Shown here one piece after another: positions 51,287-58,799 of a DNA stretch of 64,000 nucleotides (positions are counted from its first letter, which is position 1; each line of letters opens with the position of its first letter). The notes under the pieces were generated by a model. The model did not search any database, was not told where the DNA came from, and saw only the letters and a program-made list of their open reading frames with translations. A program made the translations under genes and the position numbers. This stretch comes from JAHEME01 sp034435035 (GTDB lineage: Bacteria; Chloroflexota; Anaerolineae; Aggregatilineales; UBA3940). Location of the stretch: contig DAOTXW010000016.1 in the NCBI GenBank assembly GCA_034435035.1, positions 186,001 to 250,000 on the forward strand. The letters run 5' to 3'.

Positions 51287-51329
51287 GCGAAACAGGGCCC
51301 CCAGTTCGCCGCTGGCTGCCCCGTTTCGC
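51287..51329 (-). terminator. Hairpin after the dppC-like gene, terminator candidate
   Basis: GCGAAACAGGG (51287-51297) pairs with CCCCGTTTCGC (51319-51329), one mismatch, across 21 bases that can form further pairs. On the minus strand it is followed by TTTCC. It lies 90 bases downstream of the permease operon and 120 before the next gene. Confidence 0.5.
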
Positions 51330-51418
51330 AAGGAGGAGAGGACTTAATGCTGCAAGCCGTTAATGAGTAGGCTTCATGGATCAGTTTATGCCGGCCGCCG
51401 AGCGGCGGCAATACATAC

Positions 51419-52780
51419 TTACCCCCATATCGTCTTCCCCGGAATCAGCGTGCCAGCACGGGCCAGTACCCGCCGGGTCATAGTGGCCAGGGGGGGAGGG
51501 TAGGCGCTCAGCCGCGCTGCCCGCCGCTTCAGACCTTCGCCCAGCAGCATGAATGCCAGCACCGAGACGAAGAATGCCGCCCCAACGTAGACCGACAGCC
51601 ACGGTTCCAGGAAGAAGTTATCCCAGCCCATTGACAGCATCTGCCCCAGCTCTGGCATGCCGGGCACGGGCACCAGAGTGAAGCCGGGATCCTGTGCATT
51701 CGGCAGCGCGAACATCTCCGATCCGCCGATGAAGAACCCCAGGAAGCCCAGCTCGGCGGTCAGCAGCAGCGTGGCGCTCATCTCGAACGAGAAGACGACC
51801 GGCAGCAGCGTGACCACCTGCGGCAGCACGTGCTTGAACATGATCCGCCCGTCGCTGGAGCCCAGTGCCCGCGCCGCCTCGATGTAAGGCTCCGTGCGGA
51901 TCAGCCGCACCCGCTCGGCCGCCAGCCGCGCCGCCGATGCCCATCCGGTTACACTCAGCGCGACCAGGAACGCGGATGTGCTCTCTCCCACCCCCGCCAG
52001 CCGCAGCAGCAGCAGCACGACGATCGCTACCAGCAGCACCGGCAGCGCGGCGGCCACGTTGATGACGCTCGCCAGGAAATCGCCGAAGCGCCCGCTGTAC
52101 CAGCCTTCCAGGAAGCCCAGCCCGCCGCCGATCAGCATCCGCGCTGCTGCGACGCCCACCGCCAGCACAAAGGTGGGCTGGGCGGCCCACAGCAGCCGGC
52201 TCAGGATATCCCGGCCGATGTGATCGGCTCCCAGCGGGAAGCCGGGCACTTCGCCGGGCCGGAATGGCGGCGAGCGGAACTCGCCGGGCGTGACCTCGGC
52301 CAGGGTGGTGCGTCCCACCGGATCCTGCGGTGCTATCCACGGGCCGAACACGGCGATCAGCATCAGGGCGGCCACCAGCGGCACGCCGATCGCCAGCGGC
52401 AGGTTCAGGGGCGGGCGTTTGCGCTGAGTCTCCCGGGCCGGCGCCGGCAGGGTGGGGCGGGCGGAGGGCGCGGCCGCCGGGACGTGCCGCGGAGTCGGGC
52501 GCGGGCCCGGGCGGGGGGCAGCCTCCGGCCTGAACAGCCGATCGCCGCGCTCCATTCGCTCCAGCAGAGCGCGGGTTTTCTCATCCCCCGGTCGCAGGCG
52601 CACTGCCTGCCGCATGCAGTACACGGCCTCGCGGTGGTCGTCCACCAGTTGAGCCAGCACCACCCAGCTTTCCGCGCTCGCCCGGTGATGCCGCAGATGA
52701 TTCAGGATCAGGCGGCGGGCTGCGCCACGCTGGCCCGCCTTCGCCAGGGCAATTGCCTCGCGTACAGCTGGATCGTCCAT
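51419..52780 (-). CDS. Peptide/nickel-type ABC permease (DppC) with N-terminal TPR-like domain
   Basis: 453 residues. Residues 1-80 are helical and TPR-like (AIALAKAGQRGAARRLILNH ... ESWVVLAQLVDDHREAVYCM), then a Pro/Arg-rich linker of about 45. From residue 128 follows a full DppC permease with the signature FPLGADHIGRDILSRLLWA and the ATPase-contact EAARALGSSDGRIMFKHVLPQ. Five to six membrane helices are present. DppC proteins usually start directly with the membrane domain, so the N-terminal addition is unusual. It is 14 bases after dppB in the same operon. Solute-binding and ATPase genes are not in the window. Confidence 0.88.
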   Translation of the reverse strand: MDDPAVREAIALAKAGQRGAARRLILNHLRHHRASAESWVVLAQLVDDHREAVYCMRQAVRLRPGDEKTRALLERMERGDRLFRPEAAPRPGPRPTPRHVPAAAPSARPTLPAPARETQRKRPPLNLPLAIGVPLVAALMLIAVFGPWIAPQDPVGRTTLAEVTPGEFRSPPFRPGEVPGFPLGADHIGRDILSRLLWAAQPTFVLAVGVAAARMLIGGGLGFLEGWYSGRFGDFLASVINVAAALPVLLVAIVVLLLLRLAGVGESTSAFLVALSVTGWASAARLAAERVRLIRTEPYIEAARALGSSDGRIMFKHVLPQVVTLLPVVFSFEMSATLLLTAELGFLGFFIGGSEMFALPNAQDPGFTLVPVPGMPELGQMLSMGWDNFFLEPWLSVYVGAAFFVSVLAFMLLGEGLKRRAARLSAYPPPLATMTRRVLARAGTLIPGKTIWG

Positions 52781-52794
52781 GAGCCGTTCCCGTT

Positions 52795-53742
52795 CTATGC
52801 GCTGGCCCGATGCTGCCGCACCCGCGGATCGACCGCGGCGGTCAGCAGATCCGTCGCCGCGCTGGAGAGCAGGAAGATCGCGCCCACCACCGTCACCAGC
52901 CCCGCCGCGTAGGAGGGATCAAAGCCGGCGCTTGTGTAAGTTCCGGCAGGGATCAGCGTGGCGACCAGTGCCCGGCCCAGCCCCGGCCACTGGAAGAAGT
53001 ACTCGATCAGGATCAGGCTGCTGACCAGGCTGCGCAGATTGTTGCCCAGCGCCACGATCACCGTGACCAGCACATTTCGGAAGGCATGCCGCAGCACCAC
53101 CAGCCGCCACGGCAGCCCCTTGGCGCGAGCCGCCCTCACATATTCTTTGGGCAGCTCCTCGCCGAGCATCTCAGCGGTCAGCCGGGCCACCTCGGCGGCT
53201 GGCCGTACTGACAGCGCCAGCACCGGCAGGATCAGGTGGGCGTCGATCCCGTAGCCCGTCACCGGCAGCGGCATCGGCTGCCCGCTGCGGAACGAGAGCT
53301 GGATCAGCGTGTAGGTCAGCACGATCGCCATGTAGAAGCCCGGCATCGAAAAGCCGGCCAGCGAGGCCAGCAGTGCCAGTGAACTGATCTGATGCGTCCG
53401 TGTATCCACTGACGCCAGCCCCAGCCCGATCCCGGCCACGCTGGAGAACACCAGCGAGAGTCCCAGCAGCACCAGACTCTTGGGGATCGCGGCCAGAATC
53501 TCCCGCTGGATCGCCTCCGGCGACATGCCCGGTATGGAGTCCGGTGCAGCCGCCACCGGGCTGCCCGTCAGATAGTGGACATACTCCTGCAGAGGGGTCA
53601 GCAGCGGGAGCGGCTCCGTGACGATGTTGAATACCGTCGGCCACAGGTGCCGCACGTAGAATACGCTGACGAAGGTGATCACATTGATCGCCGCCAGGAC
53701 GGCAGCGAACAGCCCCAGCCGCCGGATGATGCCTGGAATCAC
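52795..53742 (-). CDS. Peptide/nickel-type ABC permease (DppB)
   Basis: 315 residues, first permease of a DppBCDF-type importer. About six membrane helices; the ATPase-contact loop reads EYVRAARAKGLPWRLVVLRHAFRN, followed by SLILIEYFFQWPGLGRALVA, typical of DppB. The extracellular loop near residues 40-95 is longer than usual. I chose the GTG at 53742 because GAGAGGGA precedes it; the longer frame upstream has no ribosome site and would cover the promoter. A palindromic promoter precedes it. Confidence 0.9.
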   Translation of the reverse strand: MIPGIIRRLGLFAAVLAAINVITFVSVFYVRHLWPTVFNIVTEPLPLLTPLQEYVHYLTGSPVAAAPDSIPGMSPEAIQREILAAIPKSLVLLGLSLVFSSVAGIGLGLASVDTRTHQISSLALLASLAGFSMPGFYMAIVLTYTLIQLSFRSGQPMPLPVTGYGIDAHLILPVLALSVRPAAEVARLTAEMLGEELPKEYVRAARAKGLPWRLVVLRHAFRNVLVTVIVALGNNLRSLVSSLILIEYFFQWPGLGRALVATLIPAGTYTSAGFDPSYAAGLVTVVGAIFLLSSAATDLLTAAVDPRVRQHRASA

Positions 53743-53772
53743 GGGTTCCCTCTCTGGCTGCACTGCCCGCTG

Positions 53773-53807
53773 CTCCCTATTGTAGGGAGGCCGCGTCCGA
53801 TTGTAAA
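53773..53807 (-). promoter_or_regulatory. Promoter with palindromic operator of dppBC
   Basis: On the minus strand TTTACA (53807-53802), 17 bases, TACAAT (53784-53779). The -10 box is the centre of a perfect 7-base-arm palindrome CTCCCTATTGTAGGGAG (53773-53789). GTATTA also occurs twice 20 bases apart just upstream (53817 and 53837). The overlap predicts a repressor site. Confidence 0.65.
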
Positions 53808-53911
53808 ACGCAGTCGGTATTAGCCTGCTGCTGTAAGTATTACCCTGCTGGCCTGCTGTGGGTTGTGCCGCCTGCCGCTGCCCGGCTATACTGGGGGCGG
53901 AGCGCACGATC

Positions 53912-54607
53912 ATGGATGCCCACTTCCAGGCCATTTACGCCCGGCAGGCTGCCACCTACCAGCGCCTGATCGAACGCGAGGACCATTCCGGCAACCTGTT
54001 TTCTGCCCTGCATGAGCTGGCACCCCCCGATGGCGCGGTCGTCGTTGAGATGGGCGCCGGTACGGGGCGGCTGACTCGCTGGCTGGCTCGCTCAGCCCGC
54101 CGGGTGCTGGCTGTCGATGCATCTGGCCACATGCTGGGGGAGGCGGTGCGGGGGCTGGGCGCGGCTGGCCTCGCAGGCTGGAATCCGGTGATCGCCGATA
54201 ACCGCTGCCTGCCCGTCCCCGACGGGATCGCGGACCTGTGCATCGAGGGATGGAGCTTCGGTCATCTGGTCGGCGACGACGGCGATCTGTCTGATGCGGC
54301 TCGCGCGGTCGATGAGATGCTGCGCGTGCTGCGCCCCGGCGGCACCGCGGTGGTGGTGGAGACTCTCGGCACGGGCTGCGAGACGCCGCAGCCACCCACC
54401 GCTGGCCTGGCCGACTTCTATGCCTGCCTGGAGCGCGAGCACGGCTTTGCGTCCCGCTGGATTCGCACGGATTACCGTTTCGCGTCCCCTGCCGAGGCGA
54501 TCGAGCTGACCCGCTTCTTCTTTGGCGACTCCCTGGCTGACCGGGTGGCCCGCAGCCAGCAGATGCTGCTGCCGGAGTGCACGGGCATCTGGTGGCGGGC
54601 GCGTTGA
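53912..54607 (+). CDS. SAM-dependent methyltransferase
   Basis: A 231-residue class I methyltransferase. SAM-binding motif I is VVVEMGAGTGRLTRWLA, the acidic loop is VLAVDASGHML, ADNRCLPVPDGIADLCIEGW holds motif II/III, and EMLRVLRPGGTAVVVET is the post-III strand. The C-terminus has FASRWIRTDYRFASPAEA. The substrate is unknown. The ATG at 53912 has GGAG upstream; a TATACT -10 box with TTGTGC 18 bases before lies at 53887. It is divergent from dppB. Confidence 0.88.
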   Translation: MDAHFQAIYARQAATYQRLIEREDHSGNLFSALHELAPPDGAVVVEMGAGTGRLTRWLARSARRVLAVDASGHMLGEAVRGLGAAGLAGWNPVIADNRCLPVPDGIADLCIEGWSFGHLVGDDGDLSDAARAVDEMLRVLRPGGTAVVVETLGTGCETPQPPTAGLADFYACLEREHGFASRWIRTDYRFASPAEAIELTRFFFGDSLADRVARSQQMLLPECTGIWWRAR

Positions 54608-54694
54608 TCCCCGCTGGCCTGAGGTGTTGACCTTGAACACTGACTCGCTGCCTGGCGTCTGCTGCTCATCCCGGCTGTTTGGAGAGCCACCCGC

Positions 54695-55120
54695 GTGATG
54701 AAGCGATCCGTCTCTGCATGCCTGGTGCTCACCGTCGCCCTGTTGATAGGCTGTGTGGTTGATGAATCGACCCCTGCCGATCTGTTCCCCGGGCAGGTGG
54801 GTGAGTTCCTGCGCACCGGTGGGCCATCCCCCCGCGTGGATGTGCAGGATGTCGATCAGGCCACCTATCAGGGGCCATCCGGCGCGGTGACGCTTAACGT
54901 CCGCCGCGTCGGGGCGGAGAATGTCTCCCCGGCACTCGAGGGATTGCCTCTCACGGCCACCGCGGTTGGCTACGACGAGGCCCTCGGCCAGCGTCAGGGT
55001 GTCTTTTTCACCTTTGGGGATGAATATCATGCCGCCTGGGGCAACGGCGACTGGGTCTTCGTACTTTCTGCTTCCACGCCAGCAGCACGGGCCGCCTTCC
55101 TGGGATCGTATGGCTACTGA
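54695..55120 (+). CDS. Small lipoprotein, unknown function
   Basis: 141 residues. A signal peptide with lipobox LLIGC is followed by a domain of about 110 residues with beta character (VDQATYQGPSGAVTLNVRRV, GVFFTFGDEYHAAWGNGDWVFVLSA). I do not recognise the fold. GGAGAG lies eight bases before the GTG at 54695; an ATG follows directly. It is 87 bases after the methyltransferase and just before the 36-residue membrane peptide. Confidence 0.78.
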   Translation: MMKRSVSACLVLTVALLIGCVVDESTPADLFPGQVGEFLRTGGPSPRVDVQDVDQATYQGPSGAVTLNVRRVGAENVSPALEGLPLTATAVGYDEALGQRQGVFFTFGDEYHAAWGNGDWVFVLSASTPAARAAFLGSYGY

Positions 55121-55131
55121 GGAGGCGGCAG

Positions 55132-55242
55132 ATGGCTGCCCTGGCAATCATATTCCTGGTGTTGGGCTGCCTGGCTGCGATCGGCGTGCCGGCTCTGCTC
55201 GTCGCCATCTGGCTGATCCTCAGGCAGAGATGGGCTGAGTGA
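55132..55242 (+). CDS. Small single-helix membrane protein (36 aa)
   Basis: 36 codons beginning with ATG six bases after GGAGG: MAALAIIFLVLGCLAAIGVP and ALLVAIWLILRQRWAE. It is one membrane helix with a positively charged end, so the C-terminus should face the cytoplasm. It lies 11 bases after the lipoprotein stop and 24 before the kinase gene. Too short for usual gene callers; the ribosome site and amphipathic layout support it. Confidence 0.6.
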   Translation: MAALAIIFLVLGCLAAIGVPALLVAIWLILRQRWAE

Positions 55243-55266
55243 AAGGACCCACCGGGTGCGAACATT

Positions 55267-55914
55267 ATGAAGACCCATTTTGTGCTGGTCGCAGGCAATA
55301 TTGGCGCGGGCAAGACGACTCTTACCGACCGGTTAGCGGGCCGTCTTGGCTGGCAGGCCGCTTATGAGACGGTATCCACTAACCCCTTTCTGGCCGACTT
55401 CTACCGCGATATGAAGCAGTGGTCCTTTCATCTTCAGGTATATTTTCTGGGCGACAGGGCCGAGCAGCACCGCCGGCTGGCCTCGCTGGGTCGGTCGGCC
55501 ATCATCGACCGCAGCATCTACGAGGATGCGCACATCTTCGCCCGGGCGCTCTTTGACCTGGGGAACATGTCCGAGCCCGAATACCTGGCCTACCGGCGCG
55601 TCTACGATCTGGTCGTGGGGGGGCTGCCGGCTCCTGATCTCCTGCTGTATCTGGATGCCAGCGTGCCGGTGCTGGTGGAGCGCATCCGCTCGCGTGGCCG
55701 CGAGATCGAGTCGGGCATCAGCGCCGACTATCTGGCCCTGCTTGACTCGTTCTACCGCGAGTGGATTGCCGCCTTTGACCTGTGCCCTGTGCTGACGATC
55801 CCTGCCGACAACCTCAATTTCGTCACCAATGAGGAGCACATCGCGATCATCATCGATCGCATCCAGCAGAAATTGGCCGGACGGGAGCAGGTAGTCTTCC
55901 CGGATGTGGGCTAG
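55267..55914 (+). CDS. Deoxynucleoside kinase (deoxyadenosine/deoxyguanosine kinase type)
   Basis: Phosphorylates deoxynucleosides for salvage. The protein has 215 residues. The P-loop is VAGNIGAGKTTLTDRLA, the substrate Glu is in AAYETVSTNPFL, and DRS-type IIDRSIYEDAHIF, VVGGLPAPDLLLYLDASVPVL and the Arg lid RIRSRGREIESGI are all typical of the dNK family. It is in the same dNTP theme as nrdJ 5.6 kb away. It ends four bases inside the convergent GNAT gene. Confidence 0.93.
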   Translation: MKTHFVLVAGNIGAGKTTLTDRLAGRLGWQAAYETVSTNPFLADFYRDMKQWSFHLQVYFLGDRAEQHRRLASLGRSAIIDRSIYEDAHIFARALFDLGNMSEPEYLAYRRVYDLVVGGLPAPDLLLYLDASVPVLVERIRSRGREIESGISADYLALLDSFYREWIAAFDLCPVLTIPADNLNFVTNEEHIAIIIDRIQQKLAGREQVVFPDVG

Positions 55915-56429
55915 GCCCCTGTTGCGGAGGCCCACGCTGCGCTGTCAAAGACCTGCCACACGATCCGGCGCTCGCCTTCCACGGTCTCGAACTCCCGGTA
56001 GCGCCCGGCGGTGTACTCGTCTATTACCCGCCGCCAGAAGGCCTGCGCCGGCGTGTTAGCCTTGATCTCCGCGACCTCCCAGTATCCCCGGTATGCGTCG
56101 AACATCGCCCGCGCCATCGTCCGGCCTATTCCCTGCCGTCGGTGGGACCGCAGCACAAAGAACTCCACTACCATCCGGCCCGGCCCGCGCCGATGCTCGA
56201 TCCGGTCATCCACCAGCGCGAATCCGGCCAGCTGGCCATCGACTCGTGCCAGGTACGGCCAGTGGCCGGGAGTCCAGTACTCACTCAGATCGCTGCCGTA
56301 GTGGAACAGGCCGCGTTCATCAACCTTCGCCCCGTCGAAGCTGCTGAAGTCGTGCAGATACAGCTGCATCAGCGCATTCAGGATCGGCTGCTCGCTGTGC
56401 ATGGCAGGCTGGAGCTGTATATCAGGCAT
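55911..56429 (-). CDS. GNAT-family N-acetyltransferase
   Basis: 172 residues. The acetyl-CoA loop is RSHRRQGIGRTMAR near residue 95, with the beta4 strand MVVEFFVL before and VAEIKANTPAQAFWRRVI after; the N-terminus is ILNALMQLYLHDFSSFDG. GGAGG lies six bases before the ATG. The substrate is unknown. It lies directly downstream of, and overlaps by eight bases, a decayed paralogue (56422-56726). The convergent kinase gene overlaps its 3' end. Confidence 0.88.
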   Translation of the reverse strand: MPDIQLQPAMHSEQPILNALMQLYLHDFSSFDGAKVDERGLFHYGSDLSEYWTPGHWPYLARVDGQLAGFALVDDRIEHRRGPGRMVVEFFVLRSHRRQGIGRTMARAMFDAYRGYWEVAEIKANTPAQAFWRRVIDEYTAGRYREFETVEGERRIVWQVFDSAAWASATGA

Positions 56430-56726
56430 CGGCTTCCTCCGTGCTGTCTAACATCTGCCAGACTTCCCTTCCCGGCCCGATGGCTTCCTCATACCGGCTG
56501 CCGCAGCCGCAGTGGGTATCGAAGGTCAGGCCGGCCAGCATCCGGCCCATGCCGTGTCCCCGGTAGACACGACACCCTGGCTGCCCGAAGTAGCGCCGGA
56601 GTCAAAGTCCAGCGCCTACCGTCCGTCACCGCCGATCCGCTCGCCGATCAACGCTGTGAAATCATGCCCGTACAGCTGCCACAGGTTTTTCCGCGCCGGC
56701 TGCTGCTCAGTTGCCGTCGATTCTAT
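56422..56726 (-). pseudogene. Decayed tandem paralogue of the GNAT gene
   Basis: Reading the minus strand, two frames carry GNAT pieces similar to the downstream gene. One reads TEQQPARKNLWQLYGHDFTA then LIGERIGGDGR and hits a TAG, aligning with EQPILNALMQLYLHDFSSF of the intact gene. After a frame change the other reads VYRGHGMGRMLAGLTFDTHC then GSRYEEAIGPGREVWQML, aligning with HRRQGIGRTMARAMFDAYRG and the EGERRIVWQVFDS end. The start codon is lost (ATA where ATG would stand after AAGGAGG), there is at least one stop and one frameshift, and the acetyl-CoA middle is partly deleted. Its TGA falls inside the intact gene's start. Confidence 0.8.
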
Positions 56727-56772
56727 CCTCCTTCCCCTCCCGGCGATACCCCGGTGTCTGGCTGCCGCGCAC

Positions 56773-56801
56773 TTGTAGCGTGCCCCTCTCAATGCTAGAC
56801 T
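56773..56801 (+). promoter_or_regulatory. Promoter of the FHA-domain gene
   Basis: TTGTAG (56773-56778), 17 bases, TAGACT (56796-56801), about 38 bases before the ATG at 56839. Confidence 0.5.
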
Positions 56802-56838
56802 GAGCGCAACTGCCTGTCAGCCGGTAGGGAGGCGCGTC

Positions 56839-58641
56839 ATGGCTTTTGGGAAAGTTGCCGTGCAGGATGCCGGTGGCGAGGTTGTGGAGTACGAGCTGAC
56901 TCGCCCAACCACTTCGATTGGACGCCAGCCCGGCAACGATATCGTGTTGCCGACCTCATCGGTCTCCCGCTATCATGCCCAGTTCGATGTCGCCGAAGGG
57001 CGCATTTTTCTGGTAGATCTGGGCACCGTCAATGGGACTTTCGTTAATGATCGCATGATGGAGCCGGGCAGCCGGGTCGCCCTGGAGGATGGCGACCTGA
57101 TTCAGATTGGCGACATGCGCATCCGCTTCAGCGGTCCGGAAGCGCGCTCCGGGTCCAAAAGGGCGGCGCTCAGCCTGGAGACAGAGGCTCGCCCCGTCGA
57201 GGCTGCCGGCCTGCCTTTCCGCCTTATTCTCGATGAGCCGCAGCAGTCAGTAGCTCCCGGGGCCCGCCTGCAGCTGGCTCTGATCATCGAAAACCTGGCC
57301 GATCATGAGTATCCCGTCACCATCGCTGTTGGCGGCCTGAACCCCGACTGGGTCAAACTCAACCGCAGCGAGGCGGCGCTGGAGCCGCACGAACAGACCC
57401 AGGCTATCATTTCCGTGCGGCCCCCCCGCACCAGCGCGACCAGCCCGGGGATCTATCCCCTCACCGTGAGGGTGGCCCACCGCGATGATCCGTCGCAGGC
57501 GCTCGAGGCGGTGCGTGAGATCGATATCGTCGGTTATGCCGGGCTGGGGATGGCTGTGCAGCCCGGTCGCGCGCCCGGCGCCTTCCAGATCGCGGTGCAG
57601 AACCAGGGCAACGTGCCCGCCAGCATCATGCTCGAAGGCTTTCAGCACGGACGGACCCTGCGCTTCCGCTTCCAGCCCCATCGCCTCTCACTGCCGCCCG
57701 GCGAAACCCGCCAGGTAGCCCTGACGGTGCAGCCCGTTGGCGGCCGCCCCTTTGGCCGCGCCCGCGAAGTCCGGTTTGCGGTTGTAGCCCGGTCGCTCGA
57801 CCGGGCCGGCTACCGTGCCCCGATCAGCCTGTCCTACACGCTGCGCCCTTCCTGGCCGGCCTGGCTGGCGGGCATCGGCGCGCCGATACTTCTGGGCGCA
57901 GCCGCCGTCGTCATCGGCCTGGTCGCTGTGCTCATCTACCTCAAAGTGTTGCCCTGGCCCTTTGGCTTGCTGATGCCCGATCGACCGGTTGCGCCTGCTG
58001 TCGTCATGACCGACAGTCTGCCGGCCATGACGCTGGCCCCGGCTGACGTTCCCACCCTCCTGCCGACCCCGGTCGCCAGCATCGAGTCCTTCACCGCGGA
58101 CCCACCGGAAGTTATCTACCGCACCGATGAAATGCTGCGGCTGAACTGGAAAGCGTCCGGCGCGCGTGAGATCATCCTCATCGGCGCCGACGGGGCGCCG
58201 CTGCCGTTGAGTGCCGTCGAGATCAGCACCGGCCAGTACGTCATGAGCATCGGCGATCTGCCGCTCGGCCAGGCCCGGTTCACGCTGACTGTGATCGGCG
58301 AGGACGGGCAGGAGCGCACCCGCACCCTGGATGTGCCCGTCTCGGCTCGGATCTGCTCGGTTTCATCCACCGCTCAGGCATTCACCCAGCCGGACGAAGC
58401 GGCGGCTCTGGCGCTGCCGTTCGAGTCCGATCAGGTGATCATCGTGGGCCGCACATCCGATTCCCGCTGGCTGCGCATCGCCTACAACGATCCGGACTCA
58501 TTGGCAGTCCAGGGCTGGATTGCCGCCGATCAGGTGACGTGCCCGCCCGGCAGCCCGCCCCTGGATGCGTACCTGCCCTTGCAGGGAGCGCCCGGACGAT
58601 CACCGGGCGCATCGACACCGGCTCCGACCGGCACGCCATGA
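56839..58641 (+). CDS. FHA-domain membrane protein with C-terminal SH3-like domain
   Basis: 600 residues. Residues 20-98 form an FHA domain (TSIGRQPGNDIVLP ... SVSRYHAQFD ... LGTVNGTFVND) with the phosphothreonine-binding Arg29, Ser43, His46 and Asn65 region intact. Residues about 115-330 are two Ig-like domains, residues about 345-368 a membrane helix, then a Pro/Thr spacer, an Ig-like domain and an SH3-like domain (RICSVSSTAQAFTQPDEAAA ... SRWLRIAYNDPDSLAVQGWI). FHA binds phosphothreonine peptides. It is adjacent to an exported protein and ABC exporter in the same direction. Confidence 0.85.
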   Translation: MAFGKVAVQDAGGEVVEYELTRPTTSIGRQPGNDIVLPTSSVSRYHAQFDVAEGRIFLVDLGTVNGTFVNDRMMEPGSRVALEDGDLIQIGDMRIRFSGPEARSGSKRAALSLETEARPVEAAGLPFRLILDEPQQSVAPGARLQLALIIENLADHEYPVTIAVGGLNPDWVKLNRSEAALEPHEQTQAIISVRPPRTSATSPGIYPLTVRVAHRDDPSQALEAVREIDIVGYAGLGMAVQPGRAPGAFQIAVQNQGNVPASIMLEGFQHGRTLRFRFQPHRLSLPPGETRQVALTVQPVGGRPFGRAREVRFAVVARSLDRAGYRAPISLSYTLRPSWPAWLAGIGAPILLGAAAVVIGLVAVLIYLKVLPWPFGLLMPDRPVAPAVVMTDSLPAMTLAPADVPTLLPTPVASIESFTADPPEVIYRTDEMLRLNWKASGAREIILIGADGAPLPLSAVEISTGQYVMSIGDLPLGQARFTLTVIGEDGQERTRTLDVPVSARICSVSSTAQAFTQPDEAAALALPFESDQVIIVGRTSDSRWLRIAYNDPDSLAVQGWIAADQVTCPPGSPPLDAYLPLQGAPGRSPGASTPAPTGTP

Positions 58642-58799
58642 TCCGCCCGGCAGACAGATGCGTGCCGCCCTGCCGCCTCCGGCAGGGCTTTCGCTGTTGG
58701 GGGGGCTTGCTGCGGAAGGTCGGCGCGATGCCGGCGGCTGTGCTACAATGCCTCGCGTTCCGTGGTCTGCCGCCGCTGCAATGCGATGGTGAGGGAGCT

